A stretch of 5,161 bases of DNA, from contig JAPLNJ010000805.1 of NCBI GenBank assembly GCA_026692885.1, forward strand, positions 1 through 5,161, read 5' to 3'. Every line of letters starts with the position of its first letter. Positions within the stretch are counted from its first letter, which is position 1. The translations under genes were made by a program, and so were the position numbers. Of the stretch, positions 1 through 5,161 are shown piece after piece. Source of the DNA: Planctomycetota bacterium. GTDB lineage: Bacteria; Planctomycetota; Planctomycetia; Pirellulales; Pirellulaceae. The notes under the pieces were generated by a model, which was not told the DNA's origin, did not search any database, and saw only the letters and a list, made by a program, of their open reading frames with translations.

Positions 1-27
1 CCGGAGGCGGCGGGCAGCCGACGAGTC

Positions 28-149
28 GGGCCGGTCGGATATGGGACTCCGGGGTTAGGCACTGGGCGGGAACACTCCCACCGACTTACGTCGGGAGCTT
101 CTCGGGGGCGATCACTGCTAGCATTTCGCAACGTTATGATCAAGGCCCA
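28..149 (+). repeat. Long dispersed repeat, left copy
   Basis: A near-identical copy lies in reverse orientation at 4751-4875. Aligned by eye, the two differ by about six substitutions, a 1-bp indel near 50-54 and a 5-bp indel (GACAC present only in the right copy) after 115. Positions 64-115 match without any change over 52 bp. Inside is a small palindrome, CCGACTTACGTCGG (81-94), extended by CTC/GAG around a 3-nt bulge. The inward end (121-146) is a 26-bp module that begins GCATTTCGCAACGTT and ends GATCAAGGC; it recurs at 3217-3242, 3349-3374 and 4753-4778. The outer boundary near 28 is where the two copies stop aligning well. No coding function is apparent. It is non-autonomous: no transposase lies in the window. 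Confidence 0.9.
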
Positions 150-163
150 TCCCGATCCCCAAG

Positions 164-200
164 CCCCCCCCTTAATCACCGCATGGCAAAAAAGGGGGGG
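164..200. repeat. C-run/G-run hairpin
   Basis: Eight C (164-171) and seven G (194-200) can pair into a 7-bp all-G:C stem around a 22-nt loop that ends in six A. It lies just inside the left long repeat. It could be a REP-like unit or an accidental pair of homopolymers. A comparable seven-C run next to A/T-rich sequence ends the window (5149-5155). Confidence 0.45.
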
Positions 201-649
201 ACAATACAACGTCACCAGCTTTGAGCGAAGTGAGACAGTCGAATTCGTTGACAATCGGGGTCCTGAACACCACCAACGGATGTGGTTGGCGGGCACAGCT
301 CACCCTACATCGTGCCGTCGTCGATGAAATCGATAGACCACACAGATGGCTGGGTCGAAATAGCACGCCTGTTGTGACATTTTCGCACACCTGGAATCAC
401 GTCCGCGCGAACCGATCGGGAATTTTCTTCGGTTCGGTACTGTCACAAACCGTCTGCGGCGTGCCAGCAGAGACTCCCGGCGTGGGCTACGCAAGATCGG
501 GCGGACGTGTGGTCTTCAGGCGACACAGAACGGTGATGAACTCCGTTTCGCTTCCCTCCGCGATTTTGCCAGGTCCAGTCCCGCCCCCCTGCAACGCGGC
601 CGGTTCACAGTCGCACCGAATTCCCGCCAGAACACCGGCCATCGGCCGA

Positions 650-678
650 TTGACATCGACTTGGTCGCAGTGAAAATT
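650..678 (+). promoter_or_regulatory. Candidate sigma-70-type promoter for the gfo-ung operon
   Basis: A perfect TTGACA (650-655) is followed by a 17-nt spacer and AAAATT (673-678). The second hexamer matches the TATAAT consensus at only three of six positions. Transcription would begin around 685 and leave a leader of roughly 75 nt before the ATG at 759. A -35 match with ideal spacing in front of an operon is suggestive, but such hexamers also arise by chance and planctomycete promoters are poorly defined. Confidence 0.3.
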
Positions 679-758
679 AGGGGCTTCAAGCACCCGGAGC
701 GTATCCGGGCCAACGCTTCATCATCCGGCAGCCTGTTGAAATAGGGGTGTTCCCAACT

Positions 759-1925
759 ATGTCTAAACCGCTGAATATTGCCATGATCGGCTGCGGCTTC
801 ATGGGCCGCGCTCACTCGAATGCCTGGTCGCAGGTCAACCACTTCTTCTCCCGCGAGCATAAGCCTGTGCTGAAGGTTGCCGTCGCTCGGGAACAGGAAC
901 GTGACAAACTGGAGAAGTTTGCCGCAGCCTGGGGCTATGAGTCCCTGGAGTTCGACTGGCGCAAGGCAATCGCGCGGCCAGACGTGGACTTGATCGACGT
1001 GTGCGTGCCGAACAACATGCACCACGACATCGTCATTGCCGCAGCCGAGGCGGGCAAGATCGTCGTCTGCGAAAAGCCGCTCGCGATGAGTGTTCAGGAA
1101 GGCGAACAAATGGTTGCCGCCGTGGAGCAGGCTGGCGTGCCAAATATGGTTTCCTTCAACTACCGACGCGTACCGGCCATCGCCTTGGCTAGGCAAGTGA
1201 TTGACGAAGGCCGCATCGGTCGTCCATTCCACTACTGGGCGACCTACAATCAGGACTACACGATTTCGGCCGATGTTCCGCAGGGCGGCATGGCCATGTG
1301 GCGACTGGACGCGAAGGTGGCTGGGTCGGGTGTCACCGGCGACTTGTTGGCGCATTCGATCGACACGGCCGAATGGCTCAACGGCCCGATCGCCCGAGTA
1401 ACCGCTGCGGCCGAAACCTTTGTCAAGTCGCGGATGCATGCCGAGACCGGCAAAGTCGAACCCGTGGCCATCGACGATGCGTGCCTGTTCATCGCCATTT
1501 TCGCCAACGGTTCGATGGGTACGTTTGTGAGTACGCGGTACGCCCGCGGCCGCAAGAACTACAACACGTTCGAGTTGAACGGCGAGCTGGGGGCCGTGCA
1601 CTTCAATTTGGAGAATCCACATCTGTTGGACTTCTTCCGCTACTCCGATCCGCAGACCGGCGCGAAGATCGAAGATCACTTGACCGGTTGGCAGTCGATT
1701 CACGTCACGAACTTCGAGCACCCCTACATGAAGAATTGGTGGGTCCCGGGCTGCACGATCGGCTACGAGCATACGTTCATCAACGGCTTTGCCGATTTCC
1801 TGGCCAGTCTCGAAGGCGGACCGAAGTTCCAGCCCGATATGCGCAGCGCTCTGCGAACGCAGCGAGTCTGTGACGCGGTCTTGGCAAGCGCCCGGTCACG
1901 TCAGTGGGTCGAGATTCCCGGCTAA
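759..1925 (+). CDS. Gfo/Idh/MocA family NAD(P)-dependent oxidoreductase
   Basis: 388 residues, a normal length for the family. The N-terminal Rossmann fold opens with a GCGFMG dinucleotide-binding loop (residues 11-16). The family's EKP signature follows at 105-107, with the conserved lysine, in the stretch CEKPLAMS. The C-terminal alpha/beta domain carries GDLLAHSID, with Asp195 and His199 in the usual catalytic D-x3-H spacing. Enzymes of this family oxidise or reduce a hydroxyl of sugars, inositols or related polyols in the cytoplasm using NAD(P). No signal peptide is visible, so a cytosolic enzyme is expected. The substrate cannot be read from the sequence. The ATG at 759 is chosen over the upstream in-frame GTG at 747 because it begins directly before the Rossmann strand and has AGGGGTG (743-749) nine nucleotides upstream; the GTG lies inside that motif. 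First gene of a likely three-gene operon; the next ATG is 19 bp past the stop. Confidence 0.95.
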   Translation: MSKPLNIAMIGCGFMGRAHSNAWSQVNHFFSREHKPVLKVAVAREQERDKLEKFAAAWGYESLEFDWRKAIARPDVDLIDVCVPNNMHHDIVIAAAEAGKIVVCEKPLAMSVQEGEQMVAAVEQAGVPNMVSFNYRRVPAIALARQVIDEGRIGRPFHYWATYNQDYTISADVPQGGMAMWRLDAKVAGSGVTGDLLAHSIDTAEWLNGPIARVTAAAETFVKSRMHAETGKVEPVAIDDACLFIAIFANGSMGTFVSTRYARGRKNYNTFELNGELGAVHFNLENPHLLDFFRYSDPQTGAKIEDHLTGWQSIHVTNFEHPYMKNWWVPGCTIGYEHTFINGFADFLASLEGGPKFQPDMRSALRTQRVCDAVLASARSRQWVEIPG

Positions 1926-1944
1926 CGCGAGGCGACGGTTGCAC

Positions 1945-2388
1945 ATGGACTATAGCCACACCCAGAAAGCGCCTCTGCATTTCGTGTTTTACCCGGCGGT
2001 CAGCTGGCTGTTGGTGTTAGCTTGGCTCTGCCGCGATCAGCCCGCCACGGCCTGGGGCGCCGCGGCGGGGGCGACCGTGTTGCTGGCCGTAGCCTTCATG
2101 TTCAGGTACCTGACCGTGCGGGATGCTGGGCAGTGGCTAGTGATTCGCTACGGTCCACTGCCCGTTTTTGGGAAGCGAATCCGGTATGCCGACATCTCGG
2201 CCGTCGAGGCGAGCCGTTCGTCGTTGATCGATGGCTGGGGCATGCATTACATTCCCGGCCGCGGATATACCTACAACCTGTGGGGCTTCGGCTGCGCAAA
2301 GCTGCTGGTCAACGGCAAGACGGTGCGCGTGGGCTCGGACGACGTGGAGCAGCTGGTGGCCTTTCTCAGCAGCAAGATCCAGCGGTAG
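1945..2388 (+). CDS. Two-helix membrane protein with PH-like C-terminal domain, function unknown
   Basis: 147 residues. Two hydrophobic segments are visible, about residues 12-29 and 36-54, joined by a short polar turn (CRDQPATA) that would make a helical hairpin. From about residue 58 the chain is polar and strand-rich (WLVIRYGPLPVFGKRIRY, then DISAVEASRSSL), followed by a Gly/Tyr/Trp-rich stretch (98-116), LVNGKTVRVGSDD (121-133) and a final amphipathic helix (134-145). This resembles the small bacterial PH-like (bPH/DUF304-type) membrane proteins. I infer that fold from the pattern and do not recognise an exact family. The start is the ATG at 1945, with GAGG (1929-1932) twelve nucleotides upstream; the open frame extends further upstream only by overlapping the oxidoreductase. 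Gaps of 19 bp before and 4 bp after imply cotranscription with both neighbours. Confidence 0.8.
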   Translation: MDYSHTQKAPLHFVFYPAVSWLLVLAWLCRDQPATAWGAAAGATVLLAVAFMFRYLTVRDAGQWLVIRYGPLPVFGKRIRYADISAVEASRSSLIDGWGMHYIPGRGYTYNLWGFGCAKLLVNGKTVRVGSDDVEQLVAFLSSKIQR

Positions 2389-2392
2389 TCGC

Positions 2393-3097
2393 ATGCAACG
2401 GAAACTGCCTGCAGCCTGGTCTCGCGTGCTGGCGGACGAATTATCCCAGCCTTACTTCACCGAACTGCAGGCGTTTGTCGAGGCGGAGCGGCGTCTGCAT
2501 GCGGTCTACCCGCCGACGGAGGAAGTGTTCGCGGCGTTTTCTCTGACGCCCTTGGCACAAGTCCGCGTCTTACTGCTCGGCCAGGACCCCTACCACCAGG
2601 CAGGTCAAGCCCACGGCCTGTGCTTCTCGGTTCGGCCCGGAGTCCCTCCGCCACCGTCCCTGGTGAACATCTTCCGAGAACTGCGGGACGATCTGGGTTG
2701 TCCGATTTGCACCCACGGAAATCTGGAGTCGTGGGCCAGACAGGGCGTCCTGTTGCTGAACACCGCGCTGACGGTCCGGGCGAATCAGGCCCACTCGCAT
2801 CGTGGTCACGGCTGGGAGCGATTCACCGACGCCGTAATTCGAACGGTGAACGAGCAGACCACGAGGATCGTGTTTGTGCTATGGGGGAAACCCGCGCAGG
2901 AGAAGACGAAATGGATTGATGCGACCCGCCATGCGGTGATTCACGCGGCTCACCCGTCACCCTTGTCAGCGTATCGGGGCTTCTTCGGAAGCAAGCCCTT
3001 CTCGGCGATCAATCAGACACTGCGTCGATTCGGACACCAAGAGATTGATTGGTGCCTGCCGAGCAGTGAGGACTCGCAGGAAGAATTAGTTCGGTAG
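2393..3097 (+). CDS. ung: Uracil-DNA glycosylase, family 1
   Basis: 234 residues, close to the E. coli enzyme (229). It excises uracil, arising from cytosine deamination or dUTP misincorporation, to start base-excision repair. All family-1 motifs are present: the water-activating GQDPYH (63-68, catalytic Asp65), the uracil-stacking Phe78 in GLCFSV, the uracil-specificity Asn123 in LLNTALTVR, and the DNA-intercalation loop HPSPLSAYRGFFG (His187, Leu191). PPPPSLVNIFREL (85-97) matches the proline-rich minor-groove loop. The protein should be active and cytosolic. The ATG at 2393 lies 4 bp after the preceding stop without a clear Shine-Dalgarno, so translational coupling is likely. Upstream in-frame codons would overlap the preceding gene and precede the usual N-terminus. 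The TAG stop is also the first three bases of the inverted repeat that bounds the downstream repeat block. Confidence 0.98.
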   Translation: MQRKLPAAWSRVLADELSQPYFTELQAFVEAERRLHAVYPPTEEVFAAFSLTPLAQVRVLLLGQDPYHQAGQAHGLCFSVRPGVPPPPSLVNIFRELRDDLGCPICTHGNLESWARQGVLLLNTALTVRANQAHSHRGHGWERFTDAVIRTVNEQTTRIVFVLWGKPAQEKTKWIDATRHAVIHAAHPSPLSAYRGFFGSKPFSAINQTLRRFGHQEIDWCLPSSEDSQEELVR

Positions 3098-3215
3098 GGT
3101 GGGTCGAGCAAGCCGTGTTCCCGATCGACCGTGGTCGCTGTGCCAAACATGGTTGCGTCGTCGCACTGTGAATTACTGGGGGGACGGCCTGCGAAGGCCC
3201 ACCAAGATATTGCGC

Positions 3216-3375
3216 GGCCTTGATCGTAACCTTGCGAAGTGCTAGCAGGGTGGCTGGCGGCTGAGCCTAAGCGAAGCCCCAGCAACAGTGGACTGGGGCT
3301 TCGCTTACGCTCAGCCACCAGCCACCCGCTGTGTTGCTAGCCCTGACAGCATTTCGCAACGTTACGATCAAGGCC
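3216..3375. mobile_element. MITE/REP-like element with terminal inverted repeats
   Basis: The ends are perfect 15-bp inverted repeats: GGCCTTGATCGTAAC at 3216-3230 and its reverse complement at 3361-3375. Similarity continues inward as the 26-bp module (3217-3242 minus, 3349-3374 plus) and a GCTAGC site (3241-3246 and 3335-3340), then the long central hairpin. The right half is longer owing to a few extra bases around 3328-3348. The element encodes no protein, so it would depend on a transposase elsewhere. No clean target-site duplication is seen; TTGCG occurs just outside both ends (3210-3214 and 3378-3382) but at unequal distances. Confidence 0.65.
3248..3327. repeat. 35-bp stem hairpin at the core of the element
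   Basis: The left arm (3248-3282) and right arm (3293-3327) pair over 35 bp with two mismatches around a 10-nt loop (3283-3292). The arms contain GGCTGAG and AAGCGAAGCCCCAG on the left strand. It lies 150 bp after ung and before a convergent gene, so RNA from either side would fold strongly and could be stopped or protected. There is no T-tract, so it is not a canonical intrinsic terminator. Its length and near-perfect symmetry fit a repetitive extragenic palindrome better. Confidence 0.85.
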
Positions 3376-3415
3376 TGTTGCGTTCCCTTGGCCCACCCAC
3401 CCTAAATAATCTGGG

Positions 3416-3670
3416 TCAGCCTTCCACCTCGTTCGGCGGTCCGCCCCAGCACAGCGGCGAGTCCGACCGTTCGTCGTAGACGGCTTCCGCGATGGACGAC
3501 ACCGGAATGTTCGGTGGGGTCCACCACGCTGCACGCGGTCGCCCTGTGCGTTTCACACATTCCCGCGGCGACCAAGTCGCTTGGATCCGCTCACAAGTTC
3601 GGCGAATGTCTCTGGGCGTCGGTTCGTAGACTTTGCCTCCCTTGCCGGTTTTCTTGCGTATCGCAACCAT
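3416..3670 (-). CDS. Small basic protein, function unknown
   Basis: 84 residues. The N-terminus is highly basic (MVAIRKKTGKGGK), followed by PTPRDIRRTCERIQATWS (17-34), RTGRPRAAWWTPP (41-53) and an acidic, low-complexity tail. I recall similar short proteins as recurrent hypotheticals in planctomycetes, from memory and unchecked. The Arg/Lys-rich helix and the GRPR-AAWW segment would suit nucleic-acid or ribosome binding, but no known domain is identifiable. The ATG at 3670 is preferred to the upstream ATG at 3697: on the minus strand an A+G-rich tract with AAGGAGG (3682-3688) and GGAGG (3676-3680) sits 5-11 nt before it, and the longer frame would translate that ribosome-binding site as Lys-Glu-Glu-Glu. 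It converges on ung and diverges from the DUF1080 gene. Confidence 0.75.
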   Translation of the reverse strand: MVAIRKKTGKGGKVYEPTPRDIRRTCERIQATWSPRECVKRTGRPRAAWWTPPNIPVSSIAEAVYDERSDSPLCWGGPPNEVEG

Positions 3671-3675
3671 GGTCC

Positions 3676-3688
3676 CCTCCTCCTCCTT
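3676..3688 (-). promoter_or_regulatory. Ribosome-binding site that sets the small gene's start
   Basis: Read on the minus strand, this is a run of AAGGAGG followed by GGAGG repeats ending 5 nt before the ATG at 3670. It is a strong anti-16S match and lies inside the coding frame if the upstream ATG at 3697 is used, which argues for the shorter protein. Confidence 0.7.
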
Positions 3689-3937
3689 CTTCGCCAAACG
3701 CGTTGCCAGCCTGCTGAGGAGCTTCGCGTTCCAGAGTCAGGCTGCGTCAAGTACGCTGCACATCGCATTCCAGTCGCGAATTATGTAGCACCTTCGTGCC
3801 GTCATTCACAGCCTTCATTTTGCAGCCGGGTGGTATCGACCTGGGAGATCGAGTAAGCTAGCGAACCTTCACGCAGCGGGACGAACGAGAAGCTCCGCTG
3901 ACGCCGCAGACAGTCGTGTCGTTACTTGAGCTACCTT

Positions 3938-3946
3938 GAGGAGGAG
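3938..3946 (+). promoter_or_regulatory. Ribosome-binding site of the DUF1080 gene
   Basis: GAGGAGGAG, with GGAGG at 3940-3944, is eight nucleotides before the ATG at 3953. It fixes that ATG rather than the in-frame TTG at 3926, which lies upstream of the site. Confidence 0.75.
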
Positions 3947-3952
3947 AGAACC

Positions 3953-4657
3953 ATGACAGCGAATGTGCGAACCGCGTGGACCTGCTGCTATTCCTTGATT
4001 TTGGCGATTGCCTGTGTGGCGGCGTCCGAGGCTGCAAGTCCGAAAGTCGTCCAACCGTTCAGCGGAAAAGATCTGTCGGGCTGGACCATGCGCAAGCCCC
4101 AGGGCAGCAAATGGGTTGTGGGAGTCGCCCAACTGGATCCGGCGAATCCGAGCAAGCTGATCGTCACGGGGGCGGGCGGCGGCGAAATGGTCAACAGCGA
4201 GGCCCACAGCGTCGACATCATCACGGAGCAGAAATTCGGCGACTGCACCATCAGCCTGGAAGTCATGGTGCCGAAAGGATCCAACTCCGGGATCTATCTG
4301 ATGGGCAACTACGAGATCCAGATTCTAGACAGTTGGGGTCGAGAGACCCCAGGCCCGGGCGACATGGGCGGGCTGTACGGTGCCTCCGCGCCGCGAGTCA
4401 ACGCCTGCAAAGCGCCGGGCGAATGGCAGCAGTACCTGATCGAATTCCAGGCCCCATGTTTCCAGGATGGCAAGAAAGTGTCCAACGCCGTGTTCAGGAA
4501 AGTGACGCTCAACGGCCAAGTGATTCACGAGAAAGTGGAGATGAAAGGGGTGACCGGCGGAGCGATCAGCGCAGAACAACCTACGGGCCCCCTGATGTTC
4601 CAAGGCGATCATGGGCCGGTAGCCTACCGGAACATCAAGATTACTGTCACCGAGTAG
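3953..4657 (+). CDS. Secreted DUF1080 / 3-keto-disaccharide hydrolase-like protein
   Basis: 234 residues. The first 28 or so form a signal peptide: Arg6, a hydrophobic core (CCYSLILAIACVAA) and a likely cut after SEA (about 27). LAIAC could act as a weak lipobox at Cys21, but its -3 residue is Ala, so ordinary secretion is more likely. The mature part is one concanavalin-like jelly-roll domain of the PF06439 type. It opens with FSGKDLSGW (36-44), the family hallmark, then SNSGIYLMGNYEIQILDSWG (110-129), the YGASAP and GEWQQYLIEF segments (142-166), LNGQVIHE (186-193) and the closing PLMFQGDHGPVAYRNIKI (213-230). Characterised relatives cleave 3-keto-glycosides by hydrolysis or elimination, and planctomycetes carry many paralogues of unknown substrate. 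It appears monocistronic, with a hairpin terminator 18 bp after the stop. Activity on a 3-keto sugar is a family-level inference. Confidence 0.93.
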   Translation: MTANVRTAWTCCYSLILAIACVAASEAASPKVVQPFSGKDLSGWTMRKPQGSKWVVGVAQLDPANPSKLIVTGAGGGEMVNSEAHSVDIITEQKFGDCTISLEVMVPKGSNSGIYLMGNYEIQILDSWGRETPGPGDMGGLYGASAPRVNACKAPGEWQQYLIEFQAPCFQDGKKVSNAVFRKVTLNGQVIHEKVEMKGVTGGAISAEQPTGPLMFQGDHGPVAYRNIKITVTE

Positions 4658-4674
4658 AATGCCTGCCTGTCGAC

Positions 4675-4707
4675 CGCGGAGGCCCCGAAAGTGTCGGGGC
4701 ATCCGCG
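4675..4707 (+). terminator. Hairpin terminator after the DUF1080 gene
   Basis: Arms 4675-4688 and 4694-4707 pair over 13 bp with one G/A mismatch around a 5-nt loop (AAGTG). The core GGCCCCGA pairs with TCGGGGC plus one flank. No run of T follows, so termination would rest on stem strength. The position 18 bp beyond the stop supports the call. Confidence 0.6.
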
Positions 4708-4750
4708 TTCGAACCTCTCCCAGGAAATGGTCTTGCGGTAGCGCGAAATG

Positions 4751-4875
4751 GGGCTTTGATCATAACGTTGCGAAATGCTCGCAGTGTCGTGATCGCCCCC
4801 GAGAAGCTCCCGACGTAAGTCGGTGGGAGTGTTCCCGCCCTGTGCCTAACCCGGAACCCCATATCCAACCGGCCC
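4751..4875 (-). repeat. Long dispersed repeat, right copy (inverted)
   Basis: Reverse complement of the left copy at 28-149. It retains the 52-bp block of perfect identity, the CCGACTTACGTCGG palindrome and the 26-bp module (4753-4778). Compared with the left copy it carries the extra GACAC and a one-base change in the module (AAAGC for AAGGC). Both copies have the 26-bp module on the side facing the genes. Several short frames read through it, none credible. Confidence 0.9.
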
Positions 4876-5161
4876 TTTCCGGCTCGCCGGTCAACCGCAG
4901 CGACTCATCCACGGCGATCGCGGTGTTCATGGCGTTCTCCAACGCCGGATCTGGCCGACAACAGGCCATCATGTCCCGCAGCGACGTCTCCAGCTGAACT
5001 CACGGGTGATCAGTCTTCAACTGATGCGGCCCGGATTCTTTGAGACGGGAAAGGCCGTGAGGGTCTCAGATTCGCTGAACTGCTACCCCGCCGCCTGGGC
5101 AGCCCTGCCTCTTGTGATCCCGCCCCAAGGAAGCAAAATAGGACCCCGCCCCCCCGTTTGT
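4876..5161. other. Right-end region without a recognised gene
   Basis: 286 bp with no frame I would call a gene. On the minus strand a frame reads through about 4880-5000 with a somewhat protein-like composition (CCRPDPALENAMNTAIAVDE) but it is preceded by an in-frame stop, has no ribosome-binding site and runs into the repeat, so at most it is the decayed end of a gene. The window ends in a seven-C run (5149-5155). Confidence 0.5.

Larger units (their letters stand above)
150..758. other. Gene-free region upstream of the oxidoreductase
   Basis: About 600 bp with no reading frame I would accept. The open frames here (for example 221-673 plus, and several on minus) have no recognisable domain, are rich in Arg, Ser and Pro as expected of random GC-rich DNA, and lack Shine-Dalgarno sequences. 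The region holds a C-run/G-run hairpin at 164-200 and a candidate promoter at 650-678. It could hide a small RNA or a decayed gene, but I see no positive sign of either. Confidence 0.6.
3095..3404. repeat. Nested palindromic repeat block between ung and the small minus-strand gene
   Basis: The block is bounded by an exact 10-bp inverted repeat, TAGGGTGGGT at 3095-3104 and its reverse complement at 3395-3404. Between these lie a small GGCCT-GCGA-AGGCC hairpin (3186-3199) and the 160-bp element at 3216-3375. The left boundary provides the ung stop codon. No coding sequence is credible inside. The nested arrangement suggests successive insertion of repeat modules, or one large palindromic element that has partly decayed. 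Confidence 0.6.
3671..3952. other. Divergent intergenic region
   Basis: 282 bp separate the start of the minus-strand small gene from the start of the plus-strand DUF1080 gene, so promoters for both must lie here. The ends hold their ribosome-binding sites. I see no pair of hexamers good enough to call a promoter, no operator palindrome and no RNA structure I recognise. The short plus-strand frames crossing it are not credible genes. Confidence 0.6.

Noticed and set aside
248..253. Second TTGACA hexamer as a promoter
   Set aside because: No -10-like hexamer lies 16-18 bp downstream, and it is over 500 bp from the first gene.
221..673. 150-residue plus-strand frame in the upstream region
   Set aside because: Composition looks random for GC-rich DNA, with no domain and no ribosome-binding site. 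It ends over the candidate promoter.
516..1772. 418-residue open frame on the minus strand
   Set aside because: It is antisense to the well-supported Gfo/Idh/MocA gene; long antisense frames are expected in GC-rich coding DNA. It has no recognisable domain and no ribosome-binding site.
3216..3375. CRISPR array or attachment site
   Set aside because: There are only two module copies here, in inverted rather than direct orientation, with no regular spacers, cas genes or integrase.
4704..4720. tRNA T-loop-like GTTCGAAC
   Set aside because: The flanking bases do not form a 5-bp T-stem on either strand and no acceptor or anticodon arm is present; the site overlaps the terminator hairpin.
3976..4818. 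280-residue plus-strand frame overlapping the DUF1080 gene
   Set aside because: It is a +2 shadow of the DUF1080 gene, Arg/Gly/Gln/Ser-rich with no motif, and runs through the terminator hairpin into the repeat.
4760..4972. 70-residue minus-strand frame at the right end
   Set aside because: More than half of it is repeat sequence (4760-4875), an in-frame stop lies just upstream, and there is no ribosome-binding site. At best a gene fragment.

Overview
The window looks like chromosomal DNA of a planctomycete, probably of the Pirellula/Rhodopirellula type. The evidence is the GC-rich composition, a Gfo/Idh/MocA oxidoreductase next to a secreted DUF1080-type protein (both families are heavily expanded in that phylum), a small basic protein of a kind I associate with Planctomycetota, and intergenic DNA packed with palindromic repeats. 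The phylum is an inference from gene content; no rRNA or tRNA is present to settle it.

Layout. Positions 28-149 carry one copy of a ~120 bp dispersed repeat. Positions 150-758 have no convincing gene, only a C-run/G-run hairpin and a candidate promoter near the right end. A compact plus-strand operon follows: a Gfo/Idh/MocA oxidoreductase (759-1925), a 147-residue two-helix membrane protein with a PH-like tail (1945-2388, 19 bp gap), and a family-1 uracil-DNA glycosylase, ung (2393-3097, 4 bp gap). Positions 3095-3404 are a nested palindromic block: an outer 10-bp inverted repeat that overlaps the ung stop codon, a 160-bp element with 15-bp terminal inverted repeats, and a central 35-bp hairpin. 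Next is a minus-strand 84-residue protein (3416-3670). A plus-strand secreted DUF1080/3-keto-disaccharide hydrolase-like protein (3953-4657) is divergent from it, with a hairpin terminator behind. The second, inverted copy of the ~120 bp repeat lies at 4751-4875. The last 286 bp hold no gene I can recognise.

How the parts relate. The oxidoreductase and the DUF1080 protein could both serve sugar metabolism through 3-keto intermediates, but they are separate transcription units and this is inference. Ung is a housekeeping base-excision-repair enzyme. The most unusual signal is the repeat architecture: one 26-bp module occurs four times (121-146, 3217-3242, 3349-3374, 4753-4778), twice inside the long repeat and twice as the ends of the hairpin element, and the two long copies face each other across the whole gene block. 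No defence system, CRISPR array, transposase or other clearly new multigene system is visible.
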